Positions 13,266 through 24,650 of a stretch of DNA of 64,000 nt are shown piece after piece. Source of the DNA: Eulemur rufifrons (lineage: Eukaryota; Chordata; Mammalia; Primates; Lemuridae). The stretch is from positions 69,569,001-69,633,000 of the forward strand of contig NC_090999.1 of the NCBI RefSeq assembly GCF_041146395.1. Reading direction: 5' to 3'. The number at the start of each line of letters is the position of its first letter. Positions within the stretch are counted from its first letter, which is position 1. Below the pieces are notes generated by a model. It made no database searches. It saw nothing but the letters and a program-made list of their open reading frames with translations, and was not told the origin of the DNA. A program made the translations under genes and the position numbers.

Positions 13266-16200
13266 AAGTAGAAAATGGTGTAAGAATTGTATATAGACAT
13301 TTTCCTAAAGTAGATCTATGAATGAAATAGCAAATTCTTTTTGAAAGGTAAGTATATAGAAATTTGAAATTATGTTTAGTTAACCTGCAGGTCTTATCTG
13401 TTTAAAAACTTTGATATATAATATAATGATATTAAAAGTTGAAAATATTTTTTCTAAGTTTGATGTGATTAAGCTGTTCCAATGAGTAACTGAGCCTGTA
13501 CATTTCTATACATCTATACTTGGTATTTGTAGTTCTCTGAGTTTCTAGTCAACATAAGAAAAAAATACAAAAAAAGAAAGAAAGAAATAACTCAAGTATG
13601 GAAAAACATGTCAAGTTATAAGTGTTGGAGATGACCAAATAATCTCTCAGTACAATGTTCACAGATTCATTCAAAACATCTAATGCATCTTAAGTGTGTC
13701 ATTTCCTAGCTTACAATAATAGAGCACAAACTATTTCCAATAAAAGCAATGCTTTAAACTAAGCTAATTATTTTAATTGCAAAGTTAGCTATAGAATGCC
13801 CAACTCCCTAAATCTTCATGAATCTTCAAAGTACAATGAAATAATATAATATATGGAACCATTTCTCTAGATAACTCCACAGAGGTACAATTGTTTGGTG
13901 ACTATATATGAATCAATTCTTTGTGTGCTTATGAAAGTAACAGAAGGTATGTGGAGCTGAAGGAATTAGTAATAAGAAAGGAAATCATGTCTATAAATTT
14001 GAAAAAAAAATGTATCTTCAATAACTATTTCACATTTTAATGTAAATAAATGATTTATTAGGAATATCATAAGAACGTTTTAAGTCTAATGATATTTTAA
14101 TATAAGAAAGATTTGTAAGTGTAGTCAATCATTTAAAATAAAAAATGCTTAATTTAATATCTTAATCAAAACTTCAAAGTAGAATTTTGAACACACTTTA
14201 AAAATATACCCACACCCACTCACAGACACAAAGTAATATGATACTTCTTAAATGCTAGAGAGGCAAGGAAAAAATAAAGAAAAATAATAATCCAAAATAT
14301 TGCATGATTAGTTTTCAGTATGACTTTTAAAAAACATATTTTCAAAAGCTAAGTCAACAATTAGACATTTTCATATTCTAAATTTTTTATTACAGGTGTC
14401 AAACTGATTAAAACTAGTCATCTCTGCTATTAGGCAATTATAATTTTTATAAACTGCATATTGTACAATAATGGTGTTACAAATTATTCTTTCCTTACAA
14501 GGAAGCGACAACTTTGTATGTATTATTCAATATTTGTTCACTGTTTTATTGTTTACATCTTTATCTCTTAAGGAGAAATATACAAAAACAGACTAACATT
14601 TCATTCATATTATCAGCTGTTATAATTGAAAATAGACTGCCCTCAATGATATGAATTCAAACTTTATTAATTTGCAAAGTTGCAATAATGAATTTTTGGA
14701 TCAATTCAGATGTTTATCAACCTTAATTTTAAAATCTTAATACAAAAATGTTTATCTGTACCCTTATGTACACCTGCAGTATTCAATTTTGTATAGATAT
14801 TAGAAAAGCATATCCACATATATTAATTAAACTAGGGTCAATTACTTAATTTGCTTATTAGATTTTTTTCTGACATATTACTTATCATGGCTACATATAG
14901 TAATGAAACTACTAAAATATCTTATCTTACTTTCTTTCATCACTTTGTCTGATCTGTATAGTCTTACCTGTCTCCCTTCTTGCTAAACCATCCACTTTGA
15001 AAGTTCCCTTTCTCCTTATAGATCAATCTTTGCTTTTTAATCACCTATATTTCTCTCTTTCCAATCTAACTCCAAGAAATATGAACCCTCACTCTGTTCT
15101 ACCCTAAACTATATCTGTGTTTATGACTCCATATCATTGCACATCCTGTAACTTTTTCTTCATAATTGTCTCATCTCTAAATTCAGATTCGGGGCTGGGG
15201 ATGGAAGACAGAGGTATCATGAGAAGAGGGAGCTCCAGGTGTAAAAATGTCAAACTGGAGAGATCATGGCTATGTCAGCTTCAACCAACTTATTCTCAGG
15301 AGGAATACAGATTCAGAGTTGTCACTCTTACGATTTCTCAAGAGTTTATGAAAATCTGTACTTTATATAAAGAATCTCCTGATTTTTAATATTGGCTTTA
15401 AGGTTTTTTTTCTCTATGTAGTTGAGATACATCTTTCTTGCTGGCCATATTCTACCCAAAAGACACCAATTGATGAACTTTGTCATCAGATTCTCCCTAT
15501 CTCCTCATTCTTGTACCAGGCCCACAGATATAGAGAGACCTCTAAAGTAAAAGTAAACAAACATACACCACCTGACATTGCCATGATTTGGTCCCTGTTT
15601 ATCTTTCCAGTCACTTCCCAACTTTAAAATAAAGTAGTCTAACCATGCCTGCATTTCTCTGGCACTGTCTCTTTTAAATTTCCAGACATTCTTTCAAGTA
15701 CATTTCAACATGTAGTGAGTGCCTCTGCTGAAATGCATTCTATCAATTGTCACGCATGCCCTAAATATGAGTGCAATAGACTCTTCCTTCACATTGCTTA
15801 TGATCTACATTATATGTAAGTATAATTCAAGAAGTGAGTAGGTAGAAACCTGCACAAATTAACCACCCCTTTATCTCTTAATCACTACTTAATAAGCTAC
15901 TCTTATAAAATTTTCTTGTTAATATCCAGTCATTGAATAGCTAGCATTTTGCCAATACTAGAAAAATACAATGATTGTACTATGGAAAGGGATGTGTTCT
16001 CTCAAACTTTTTTAAAGAGTTCTGATTTTCTGAAAATGATCTAATTCAAACATACCAACCAAAATAGCAATGTAAAGTAAACATTGAAAAAAATAAAATC
16101 TATTTGTTTTCTCCATAATTAGGAAGATATGATCTTATGTTTCTTGTTAGTAATAGGATTATAATAGAAGAAAATGACAAAACGTGTATGCATTGAGTTT

Positions 16201-16758
16201 GATTACAAGAGTTTGTTTCAGCTAAAATGCCTACTCTTACAAAGAATAAGCCAGTAACCTAGAAAGTTTATTTTCTGGTTTTTACCAATTCTTTTTACAT
16301 GAGCTCACGTAGACATACTAATTCGCAGAATAAGACAAATTTATTTACAATTGTCAGCAAAATAGGAGTTGAATAGGCTGTACTTTCATCTAATTGAGGA
16401 AATACAAGATCAGAATGAAGATTCAATAGAGAAAAAGTTAAAGATAAGTCTCAAAATATATGTCCATCCTGAGTAATTGAGTAAAGTATGTCAAATATTG
16501 GTACTCTGTTGAATATTTTATTCCATTAATATAAAGACACTGTATTCAAACTCACATATTCATCCTTAAATTTCTGACTTTAAAATGATTTGAGTTTTAT
16601 GGTTTCACATTCTTCATTGAGCAACATTAAATAGAGCTGGTTCACTCCTCTTTTAAAGTATTCATACTTATAAATCAAGTGTTCAATGTAAGTTTGCCAA
16701 GCTCAATGTACTTAAGAACATGATGTGAAATTTATTGTGCCATATTAAAGAAACTCAC

Positions 16759-16890
16759 CTTATCTCCAGGACCAAAGAGGAATTAATTTTCCAACCTTCT
16801 ACATTATGCTGGAAGATTGAAGAGCCAGCCTTTCGAATTATTTTATCAGAACTATTGACAAGTGATCGACTCAAATACAATTCACCATCT
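16759..16890 (-). CDS. ST8SIA4: ST8SIA4 coding exon 2 (stem region)
   Basis: The 132-nt exon encodes the end of codon 38 through the first two bases of codon 82. The residues run from GDGELY to SSLVLEI. A pyrimidine-rich stretch ending in CAG (16893-16891) is the acceptor, and GTGAGT (from 16758) is the donor. It contains two N-glycosylation sequons, N50-S-S and N74-S-S, at positions known to be sequons in ST8Sia IV. Around residues 71-82 begins the basic region that the family uses to recognise NCAM. The exon length is a multiple of three and both flanking introns are phase 2, so skipping it would keep the frame but remove 44 residues. An antisense open frame exists over the same bases but has no coding features of its own. 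Confidence 0.96.
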
Positions 16891-17159
16891 CTGAAACAAA
16901 ACAAAAATGCCAGCTTTGTGAAAGTAAGAAGCATTTGTCTGAGTAACACAATACATAATTTGATTTACATTACTGGCAAAAAAAATTATACATATAGTTA
17001 TTTTCTACAAGTTAGAAGGAGATGTATAAGCATGATGAAAGGTGTTACAAGGATTAAATGAATATGACTTTATCATGACAAGTTTCTACACTTATTGTTT
17101 TTGAAATGAAACTATTTCCATAGTAATAAAAGACTTCAGTAACACGTAAAAAAAAATCT

Positions 17160-17830
17160 CATCAAATCTAGAAATAAAAAAATTGCCATGTAATTCAGGG
17201 GTCCCACTTCTGAGTATATACCCAAAGGAATCGAAATCTGTATGTCTAAGAGATGCCTGCACACCCACGTACACTGCAGCATTATTCACAATAGTCAAAA
17301 TATTGAAACAACCTAAGTACCCATCAATGGATAAATGCATTAAAAATGTGGGAGATATACACCGTGGAATAGTATTCATTCTAAAAACACAGGAAATGGA
17401 TAAACCTAGAGGACATTATTTTAAATGAAATAAGCCAGGCACAGAGAGACAAATACCACATGTTCTTACTTATATGTGGACTCTGAAACAAAGTTGTAGA
17501 TATAGAGAGTAGAATGGTGGTTATCAGAGGCTGGGTAGGGAAAGGGGAGAAGTTGGTCAACAGGTACAAAGTTTCAGTTAGGAGGAGTAAGTACTGGTGT
17601 TCTCTTGCATAGCACAGTGGCTATAGTTAATAATAATGGATTTATATTTCAAAATAGCTGAAAGAAAAGATTTTAAATATTCTCACCACAAAGAAATGAT
17701 AAATATTTGAGGTGATGGCTATATTAACTAGCCTACTTTGAGCTTTGCACAATGTATACATGTATGAAAACCTTACATTTTATCCCACAAATATATACAA
17801 TTATTATTTGTCAATTAAAGATAAAGCTAA
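17160..17830 (+). mobile_element. L1 3' fragment (ORF2 C-terminus and 3' UTR)
   Basis: The plus strand encodes a decayed L1 ORF2 C-terminus: PLLSIYPKE around 17205, then FTIVKILKQPKYPSMD around 17285-17335. This is followed by the typical older L1 3' UTR phrases (ATGTTCTTACTTATATGTGG, GAGGCTGGG, GAGGTGATGG) and an A-rich end. It is 5' truncated. It lies in intron 1, antisense to ST8SIA4. Confidence 0.88.
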
Positions 17831-20800
17831 AAGCTCTGTTCCCCACTAGCCTCTCACTGACTGTTTAAACAATAGAGACAAATATCTGATCAATTCTCAG
17901 CATCTATAGAATTGTGATTCCTAAGATTGTAATTTCATTTTTACAGAAGGGATATACGTATAATGGAAGGAGCTTTTGTTTCAAAGAAAGAAGAGCTTGG
18001 GATATCAGGTGATCTGTTCTGGGCATGTTTGTGATTCTATGGCTTGCCAGCCTTGTGTTCTTAAACAATATTCTCTTTCTAGGCCCCAGCGGCCTTACCT
18101 TATGGTGAAAACTATAATAACATCTAATATGCAATGACTGTGAGGTTGAATTGGGACTCTGTATGTGAAAGTAATTTATAAAGCATTATTAAAGTGCTAA
18201 TTTTAAAAATTGCATTGCTCTTAAAAGGTGTCAACCATGAGGTACTTCCCTAATAGTTGTTGTGGGTAGACAGAGACTCTAGTAGGGAGAACATTTAGTA
18301 GCCATTATTACTACTATTTTCTATTACATCAAAAAAAAAAAAAATCAGCTACCCTTCTCCAACAAATAATGTTAAGCTAGTATATCTTGCGGCATGGTAG
18401 TAACAGGGGTGCTGGTGGTAGTGATGATGGTGACAGATATCTATAATAGCATTTATGCCATTAGGACATTTTTAGCTGAACCAATTCTTAATTCAATAGA
18501 ATGTTTTCTTTATGCTTCACATATATAAACCCAGACTCAGAGAATCAAAAAGCCACTTCTTATGGCATACCGACAAAAATCGAAGCCCTCTCAATATGTA
18601 CATTTATTTCTTTACATGTCATCTTTTAATTTTTAGAATCTCGGAAACATAGTTAAAAAGCAACATGACTATTTGCTCAATAACAAAGTCTAAATCTGTG
18701 TTTATTATGTAGGCAACCCTCTCCTACTATCAATGGAAACACTGCCTGTGTAACAGCTGTTGGATGAATTCTGTAATTGAAGGCTTATAGTTTGGTATTT
18801 TGGTTTGCATTCTTTTTTAAACATGTAGTTTAAATTTGAAGCAGCTAAAGCATCATGTGCCACTATGCTCTGTGAAATTTAGAACTGTAATATTTTAAAC
18901 TATCCTCCTGATGACAATGGTACATTTGCATGGCTAATCATAATTTTACAGAGGTCATTTAGGATGCAAGAAAACATGGGGTGCACTTTACTACTCAGCA
19001 ACACAGAAGTCAATTAGCATATTATATGTCTAATGATAATAACTACATATGAATGAAAATGTGGATATATAAGAAGTTAACCTTTACACTTTTAGAGATA
19101 TGACTTCATGAGTACAGGCACAAGCTATCACTATTTTAGAGGTGAGGGAGGATCTTCCCAATCTTCATCCTAATAACTAGGCTAATAACTAGGCTATCGA
19201 TATCTTTTTCTAACCACAGATTGCTATGATAATTATTTTCACCACCAATAAACTTTCCTAGGGGAAGTAAAAATATGTATGAGTTTGCATTTTAAAAAAA
19301 TCTATGGAAGATTGCTTCATTGAAACATGGATACAGACACATTTACACATGGCAGAATGATTGCTATGATATACTTAATTGTATGGATCCTTTTAAGAAT
19401 CTCCAAGATGTTTTGAAAAAGTAGTTTAAAAGTTTAAATCATTTTCATGTGAATAACATGCTAGCATGTTACTCTCCTGCATGACTTGTTTTATTGAACT
19501 AGTGATAGGCCAAATTTAAGACTTTTATCACTGGCAAGAGCTTTGAATGGAAGCAGCTACAACTAGTCACACTTCTTATAGTTCATAGAATTCACGTGAG
19601 AAGGCCAAGCTTAGTGAAATAAAGCTCTGGAGTAAATTTCTTTGTATAAAGGTAAGTGGGTCCCAAGGGATTTTTCACTTGTGACGTTGGTAACATTCTG
19701 TCTTGGAAAAGGCTTTTCCTTCCCATGAATACAAGACATGAAGGATGTTGCCACCCCCTACTTGTTTCTCATTCCAGATCAGACATGACTTTTGAACAGC
19801 TTCACTGAAATATTTCTTGCATAAGGTTATGTTTAAGAAAATTCAATATGCACTTTTATAGGGAAAATAACAGAACATATCAAAAAAATCACTCAGCATA
19901 AAGCAATATATTACAAAATATATGGAGCTAAAAAAAAAAAAACCACAAAAAGTGGTCATCTATGGAATATCAGTACCAAGAACTAATCATCTGTTATGTT
20001 ACTCAGTATCTGCAAATATTTTTCTCTTTGAAATATGAGTTTTCAAGCTTCATCACAATTTATTCTATTAGTTCTGCAGTACATAGCAAATACGATTAAC
20101 TTCAGTTTATGAAATTAGGTCCCCAAAGTCCTTCATTCAACCCCACTGAAATTCTTCATGACTTAGCTTTGGAATGAATTTGATCCCTTTGGACTAGGTT
20201 AAACTTCCTCCTTAATATAAAATTTTAAAAGTAATTTAAAAGAAAAGACTTTCCATTAAAGTAAACCTGAACACAAAGGGAGAAGACAATTTTGTGTTTT
20301 CATTACCTGAGCACCAAACAACTAAAAATAAAGATGAGCTGTTCTAACTTATTGCTTATGGGTTTTGGTAGAATTGCAAATGTATCATGTGAACCAAAAT
20401 GCAAATTATGGATTTTTCATTTACAGGGTGTGTTCTACACTAGAACAAACTAAAACCTAACCTTGCTGACAATGGTAATAATCTAAGTAGGAATGCTTAT
20501 CTCCACCATCAATCTTACCACAGATTTCAGAACTAGTATTGTTGATCATTTAGTAAAACAACCTGAAGTATATAGTCAAATTTTAAGGGAGATCTTTGGA
20601 TGATAATAAAAGTAAGTTAGTCTCACTTGTGGTAAACCAGAAAAATAGTGTGTACCAAGTTTTAAGGAATAATGTTTAAAACAAATATCTGTATGATGTT
20701 AAAGTTTGTTACACTTTCAAATATATTATCTCATTAAATGAGCACACCCACATATTTTATCTGTGGGAATCTTAAATTAATGCATTTCCAAATTATACCC

Positions 20801-21599
20801 AAAAGAGCACACAGATCCATTTAAATCATAGGCGAATCTTAAGGACCATTAAGAAAAAAAGTCAAGAATAGATCACTTAATACTTTCAATACCCTTTGAT
20901 TTAAACTTTATTAACTGTCATCATAAAAGTCAGTACGTTTTTGTGGAAGGAAATATCAATTTTAGGTGTCCAATAATTATTACTTGACCTATTTTGGAAT
21001 AATTCCTTATTTAAAAAATGCTGGTATTATTCCTCTGGAAATATAATAATGTGGATGGTTGGTGAGAAAGTCGTGGTCATTCTTTCTGTCTGCATAGATT
21101 GACTGCTCAATATTGTAGTATACAAGAAGAGCAATGCTGAACTAACTCCAGATGGGACAGCCAGTCCAGTCGGGGTTAAAGAGTGGAATAGATAAAGAAA
21201 CTGCCTGCCTGTTGAAAAACAAAACAAAACAAACAAACAAAACGGTAGCAGGAATGCTAAATAGGAATCTAGGTCGATGTTATAAGATTCAAGGACGATG
21301 GAAAGCCCTTCATTGGAAACTGCTGCCCACCCACAAGGCACGCAGTGCCCCCCAAAGGCCAGAGCCTACTTCTGGTGCCTCGCTTTTGGAACACTGGCCT
21401 CCGTTCTGAGGCCAGCCCTCCCCTCCAGTTTACTCGTCTCAAAACCGGCCTCTCCACATAGCTTGGTGGACAGGAGTCAATGAGATGATTAGATAGTTTG
21501 GTGAGTCAACTCCTCCACCAGAAACGCTGTTTGGGAATTGAAACAAAACCACGAGCCTGGATCACAAGCTTTTCCACTAAACGTGTCATCCTGGGGGAA

Positions 21600-22600
21600 A
21601 AGAAAAGAGCGCTAGGGGGACTGGCTGTCCTCGCATTGCTGCCGGCAGCGCCAACTCCAGAGTCTCGGTCTCCTGGAAGAGCGGGTGGCGGGGCGGCAGC
21701 CGGGACTCGGTGGGGTACCCGGTGTGAGCTCAACGTCGGCTGTCTCGCCCCACGGGACCGTAATTGTGGGTTTTAATTAAGGAGGAGGAGCCAGTTGCCG
21801 ACCGTACAGTGAAAATGGTTGGGGGCGGCCGGGGGGTGCGGAACGAAGGGGGCCTAATTCCTGCAGTGAAGGCTTCCCCGTCTTCTTACTCATTCTTCCA
21901 CCCTCGCCGCCACCTCCCTGGGAGGAGGAGGTAGACCCGGTGCGCACCTCTCTTCCTGTTTGGTTGGCTCGAGCGCCCGCCCCACGCCTTCTCAGATAAA
22001 CTGGGAAGAAACCGTTTCTCAGCTCGAAAAGGGTGCGGGCGAAAGCCCAGCCCGGCTAGCGCCACCGCCACGCCGGTGCCTGCCTCTCTCCTCCTCCTCC
22101 TCCTCCTCCTCCTCCTCCTCCTCCTCCTCCTCCTCCGCGCCCAGGCTGCACCCGCCAGCCGGTGACGTCCAGAAACGGGCCACAGCAGAAATGTTGCCCG
22201 TGAAATGAGGAGTGTCCCGGGTCCGTTACCCCCACAGGGACTCGGGGTGCACTCCTCCTGCCCGCTGGCGGTTTAGGGAGGCTCGGAGAGGACCCCTCGG
22301 CAGCATCGGGCGCCCCCTTCTCCTCACTCGCCCCGCCCACTCCTGCTCTCCGGGGTCCCGAGCCGAGGCCCCCCAACCCTCGGAGTCCTGGAGGGGCTTG
22401 ACCGCTTTGTCTTGGCTCAGGCTTATCCTCGTAGCCCACCGCTCCGGAGGGAACAAAGAGGCTCGACCCTCACGCCCAGCCTCCGCCTCTCCCCGGAGCC
22501 CCACGCGCCCGTTCATCACCTTCCTAAAGACCCCTTTGTCTGCCAGGCAAGCACAGGTCTGCCAGGGATGTCCCCATCCCCGCCCCAAGTCCTTCTTTTC
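21600..22600. promoter_or_regulatory. Second CpG-rich block inside ST8SIA4 intron 1
   Basis: About 1 kb of GC-rich, CpG-rich sequence lies 1.4-2.4 kb inside intron 1, separated from the exon 1 promoter region by less GC-rich sequence. It contains GC-box-like motifs (around 21825-21835 and CCCCGCCC at 22331-22338). It also has a CRE-like TGACGTCC at 22163-22170 and a CTC/GAG repeat at 22088-22136. Several open frames cross it on both strands, as expected from low stop density in GC-rich DNA. They show low-complexity Ser or Gly runs and no domain. It may be part of one broad CpG island, an alternative promoter or an intronic enhancer, and the sequence does not decide which. Confidence 0.65.
22088..22136. 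repeat. (CTC)n / (GAG)n trinucleotide repeat
   Basis: About 16 nearly uninterrupted CTC units within the intronic CpG block. On the transcribed (minus) strand it is a GAG/GGA purine tract that could form triplex DNA. Open frames across it give poly-Ser or poly-Gly. Confidence 0.95.
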
Positions 22601-22936
22601 TGACAAGCTCGATTGGATTTTCGAACCACACATTCTTGGGTAAAGGACCTCATACAGTTCTTTCTGTTGTTTTCAGAATACACCATGGATAGATTTGTTG
22701 GTGCATAACGACCACCCAGCCCATTCCTTATTAGCTTTTTCGTTTTCTTCCACTCCCTTTTGATGGTACTACTGTTATCCTGGTTTTCCACAGAATAGCG
22801 AATCCTTCTGTAAGGGTAAACCTGCATCATGCTTACTTAAATAAATGCTTATTACTTAGGAAGGAGCAAAAATATTAAGAAACAGAGTGTATGAAGTTTA
22901 AGAGCGTGCGTGCGTTTTAGTAGTCCTATGCCCCCT

Positions 22937-22972
22937 CACGCACGCACGCACACACACACACACACACACACA
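22937..22972. repeat. (CACG)n-(CA)n microsatellite
   Basis: Three CACG-type units run into about 12 CA units. A GCGTGCGTGCG run at about 22904-22914 is the reverse complement of the CACG part, so the two can pair. Confidence 0.9.
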
Positions 22973-23474
22973 AAATGGCAAGGACTGCTCTCTTCGATTT
23001 AATAAATGTCAGAGAAAAAAGAAAGAAAAAAAAAAAAAAAAAAAAACAGCCGAGCATCTCTGCCAATGTGCAGTTTCCGATAGCGGACGCCTCCGGACGA
23101 AGGAGGATTTCGGAAACAGGACTTTGAATAGAGTTGACAACCAGGTTCACATCCTCAGAAAAAGCTTCCAAGCTATATCCGCAACACAAAGTTGCACCAC
23201 CTCCTGGGCAAACTTCAAAGGCATAGAGGCCAGGGGGAGGGTGGAAGGAAGTGTGATATTTAGAGAACTTAATGGGGCGGGAGAGAGTCTGAACTCATCT
23301 AGACAAACTAAAGAACTAGAAATATAGTCTGTTTAAAGCTACAGTACCCAGTTTCTTTCTAAAACTGTAACCATGACGCCCATGCGTTTTGCCCATGGAA
23401 GAACAAATAAGGAAGTATGCTTGGTGGTGCTGGAGTTTCTAATTCAAATTATGATATACAGATCTACCCAACAC

Positions 23475-23475
<1 letters not shown>

Positions 23476-23515
<40 letters not shown>
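23476..23515. repeat. Pure A run of 40 bases
   Basis: Forty consecutive A bases without an obvious SINE or LINE body on either side. It is about 460 bp inside intron 1 from the exon 1 donor. Confidence 0.93.
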
Positions 23516-23517
<2 letters not shown>

Positions 23518-23977
23518 TAGACAAACAGAGAAGACCTATTTTCTGCTTTCTGGGCTTTAACTTCACCCTTTCAAGAAACCAGCTTTCTCTAGCACCTCTG
23601 TAGAGTGATAGAAAGAAGGAAGGGCAACCGTTTGGTGAATAAAGACGGCTCGCTTGAGTTCTGTACACAGATTAAAAGGACAAGGGCGCACATTCTTTGT
23701 TGACACTTATGCAGTGACTTCTCCTTTGGCGTGCGAGCACCCGGTGCCAGCACAACTGTCACCACCACCGCACAGAGCAAGTTGAACTCGCACGGAAACA
23801 GCTTAGAGAAGCACATACACCTCAGCAACAGCCTTTGTTACTTAATTCATGACACTAACCACACGCAAGCTCTAAGGAACACACACACTATCTCAACCTA
23901 TCACTCAACTGTCTATATTCACATTTCATTTACGGCTTGACTTTCTGTCATATCCTAAAATGAAGCTTTGCATTTAC

Positions 23978-24090
23978 CCGATGAGTTGCGTCTCCTGGTG
24001 CTCCTCAGTTCTTGCTATTTCTTTTGTCTTATAAAAGATCAGGAGCAGACTTATTGTGCAGATCGTCCACCTCTTCCTAATGGAGCGCAT
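23978..24090 (-). CDS. ST8SIA4: ST8SIA4 coding exon 1 (start codon, cytoplasmic tail, membrane anchor)
   Basis: The ATG is read from 24090 down to 24088, with A at -3, which gives a reasonable Kozak context. The exon encodes residues 1-37 plus two bases of codon 38. It starts MRSIRKRW, a short basic cytoplasmic tail, followed by a hydrophobic signal-anchor at about residues 8-20 ([12 protein letters not shown]). The start of the lumenal stem follows, ending near HQETQLI. This is the layout of a type II Golgi glycosyltransferase. The splice donor begins at 23977 and reads GTAAAT, somewhat weaker than GTAAGT. No upstream ATG is seen on the minus strand between the start codon and about 24460, so the start is unambiguous. 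The exon lies at the inner edge of a CpG-rich promoter region. Confidence 0.96.
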
Positions 24091-24600
24091 CTTGGGTGCC
24101 CGGGAAAGTCCTGGTTGCCCCAGTTCCCGCACCTTCTCTTGATGTAAAGGCTCCGTTTTGAGGCAATAGTCGTGGGGGGGAAATCTGTAAAATGCGAGAA
24201 GAGCGTAGAGCGGGGATGGCAGGATCAGGTCGCTAGGGTCCTCTCTGGCCGAGCTCCCTCTGGTCCTCGAGCTCTGCCCAGAGCTCTCCCGCTTGGTTCG
24301 CGCCAGCCCTGCCCGGGTCGCTCTGCGCCGCCTCCCAGGGGCTCAGGTTTCTTTTCAGATGAGACACCTTGTGTACTGGAGGTAGCGGCCGCTTCTGCAG
24401 CTGGGTTCGGGGGCGTCACTGGCCCTTCCCTCTTGCTAGCAGGGAAATGATGAGCAAAACTAGCCAATCATAGGGCTGAGGGGGCGGAGGCTGCTGTTGC
24501 CTCGCGTTGCTGGCGGCTGCTTGGAGAGTAACGTCCCGGTCTCTGCCTGCACTGTGCAGGGAGAGGAAGCTCACAGCGGAACGCGCCCGCGAGCTCGCGC
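24091..24600 (-). promoter_or_regulatory. ST8SIA4: ST8SIA4 5' UTR and CpG-rich, TATA-less promoter
   Basis: Immediately upstream of the start codon on the minus strand, the sequence is GC-rich with many CpG dinucleotides, including gcggccgc-type and cgcgcccgcg-type clusters. A CCAAT pentamer at 24464-24468 (plus strand, an inverted CCAAT box relative to the gene) lies next to a GGGGCGG GC box at 24481-24487. They sit about 375-395 bp upstream of the ATG. No TATA box is seen at a suitable place. I infer that transcription starts a little inside the CCAAT/GC pair, roughly 24250-24430, but the start site cannot be fixed from sequence alone. The 5' leader has no upstream ATG. Confidence 0.75.
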
Positions 24601-24650
24601 ACACACATACACACACGCACACTCACACGTAGACACACACACTCTCTCTC
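24599..24650. repeat. CA-rich/CT-rich low-complexity tract
   Basis: Imperfect CA units followed by a CTCTCTCTC run, at the upstream (right) edge of the ST8SIA4 promoter region. Confidence 0.85.

Larger units (their letters stand above)
7511..16758 (-). other. ST8SIA4: ST8SIA4 intron 2
   Basis: The intron is 9,248 bp between exon 3 and exon 2 with GT-AG ends on the minus strand. It contains two Alu copies and one MIR, listed separately. The remaining sequence (7511-8548, 8877-12456, 12721-13150 and 13270-16758) is AT-rich, and I see no exon, RNA gene or named repeat in it. The stretch 8880-9500 is less AT-rich than its surroundings and may be an old dispersed repeat of unknown family. Confidence 0.85.
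16891..23977 (-). other. ST8SIA4: ST8SIA4 intron 1
   Basis: The intron is 7,087 bp between exon 2 and exon 1. It contains an L1 3' fragment near its 3' end (17160-17830), about 3.7 kb of AT-rich sequence with nothing recognised (17831-21100), and a CpG-rich block at about 21600-22600. A CA tract and a long pure A run follow, between that block and exon 1. The sharp change in base composition at about 21.6 kb separates promoter-proximal sequence from ordinary intron. Confidence 0.85.
1..24090 (-). other. ST8SIA4: ST8SIA4 gene, 5' part (exons 1-3, introns 1-2 and part of intron 3)
   Basis: The minus strand carries the first three coding exons of the Golgi alpha-2,8-polysialyltransferase ST8Sia IV (PST). 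This type II membrane enzyme adds polysialic acid to N-glycans of NCAM and a few other proteins. Joining 24090-23978, 16890-16759 and 7510-7253 gives one open frame of 503 nt (167 codons plus two bases). It contains no stop and matches the known family sequence from the initiator Met to the middle of sialylmotif L. All three junctions use GT-AG signals and interrupt the codon after its second base. The full enzyme is about 359 residues, so roughly the C-terminal half is missing here: the rest of motif L, motif S, motif VS and the PSTD region. Those exons must lie to the left of position 1. I searched 1-7252 on the minus strand for the expected continuation and did not see it. Confidence 0.96.

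Noticed and set aside
16735..17061. 108-codon plus-strand frame
   Set aside because: It is antisense to ST8SIA4 exon 2 and its flanks.
19168..19196. Short tandem duplication containing AATAACTAGGCT
   Set aside because: Only two units of about 12 bases; ordinary slippage with no sign of function.
21498..22643. Long open frames on both strands in the intronic CpG block (up to 143 codons)
   Set aside because: GC-rich DNA has few stop codons. The translations are Arg/Pro/Ser/Gly-rich with repeat-derived poly-Ser or poly-Gly and no domain, and frames overlap on both strands.
23373..23668. Frames with poly-Lys or poly-Phe
   Set aside because: They are produced by the 40-base A run.
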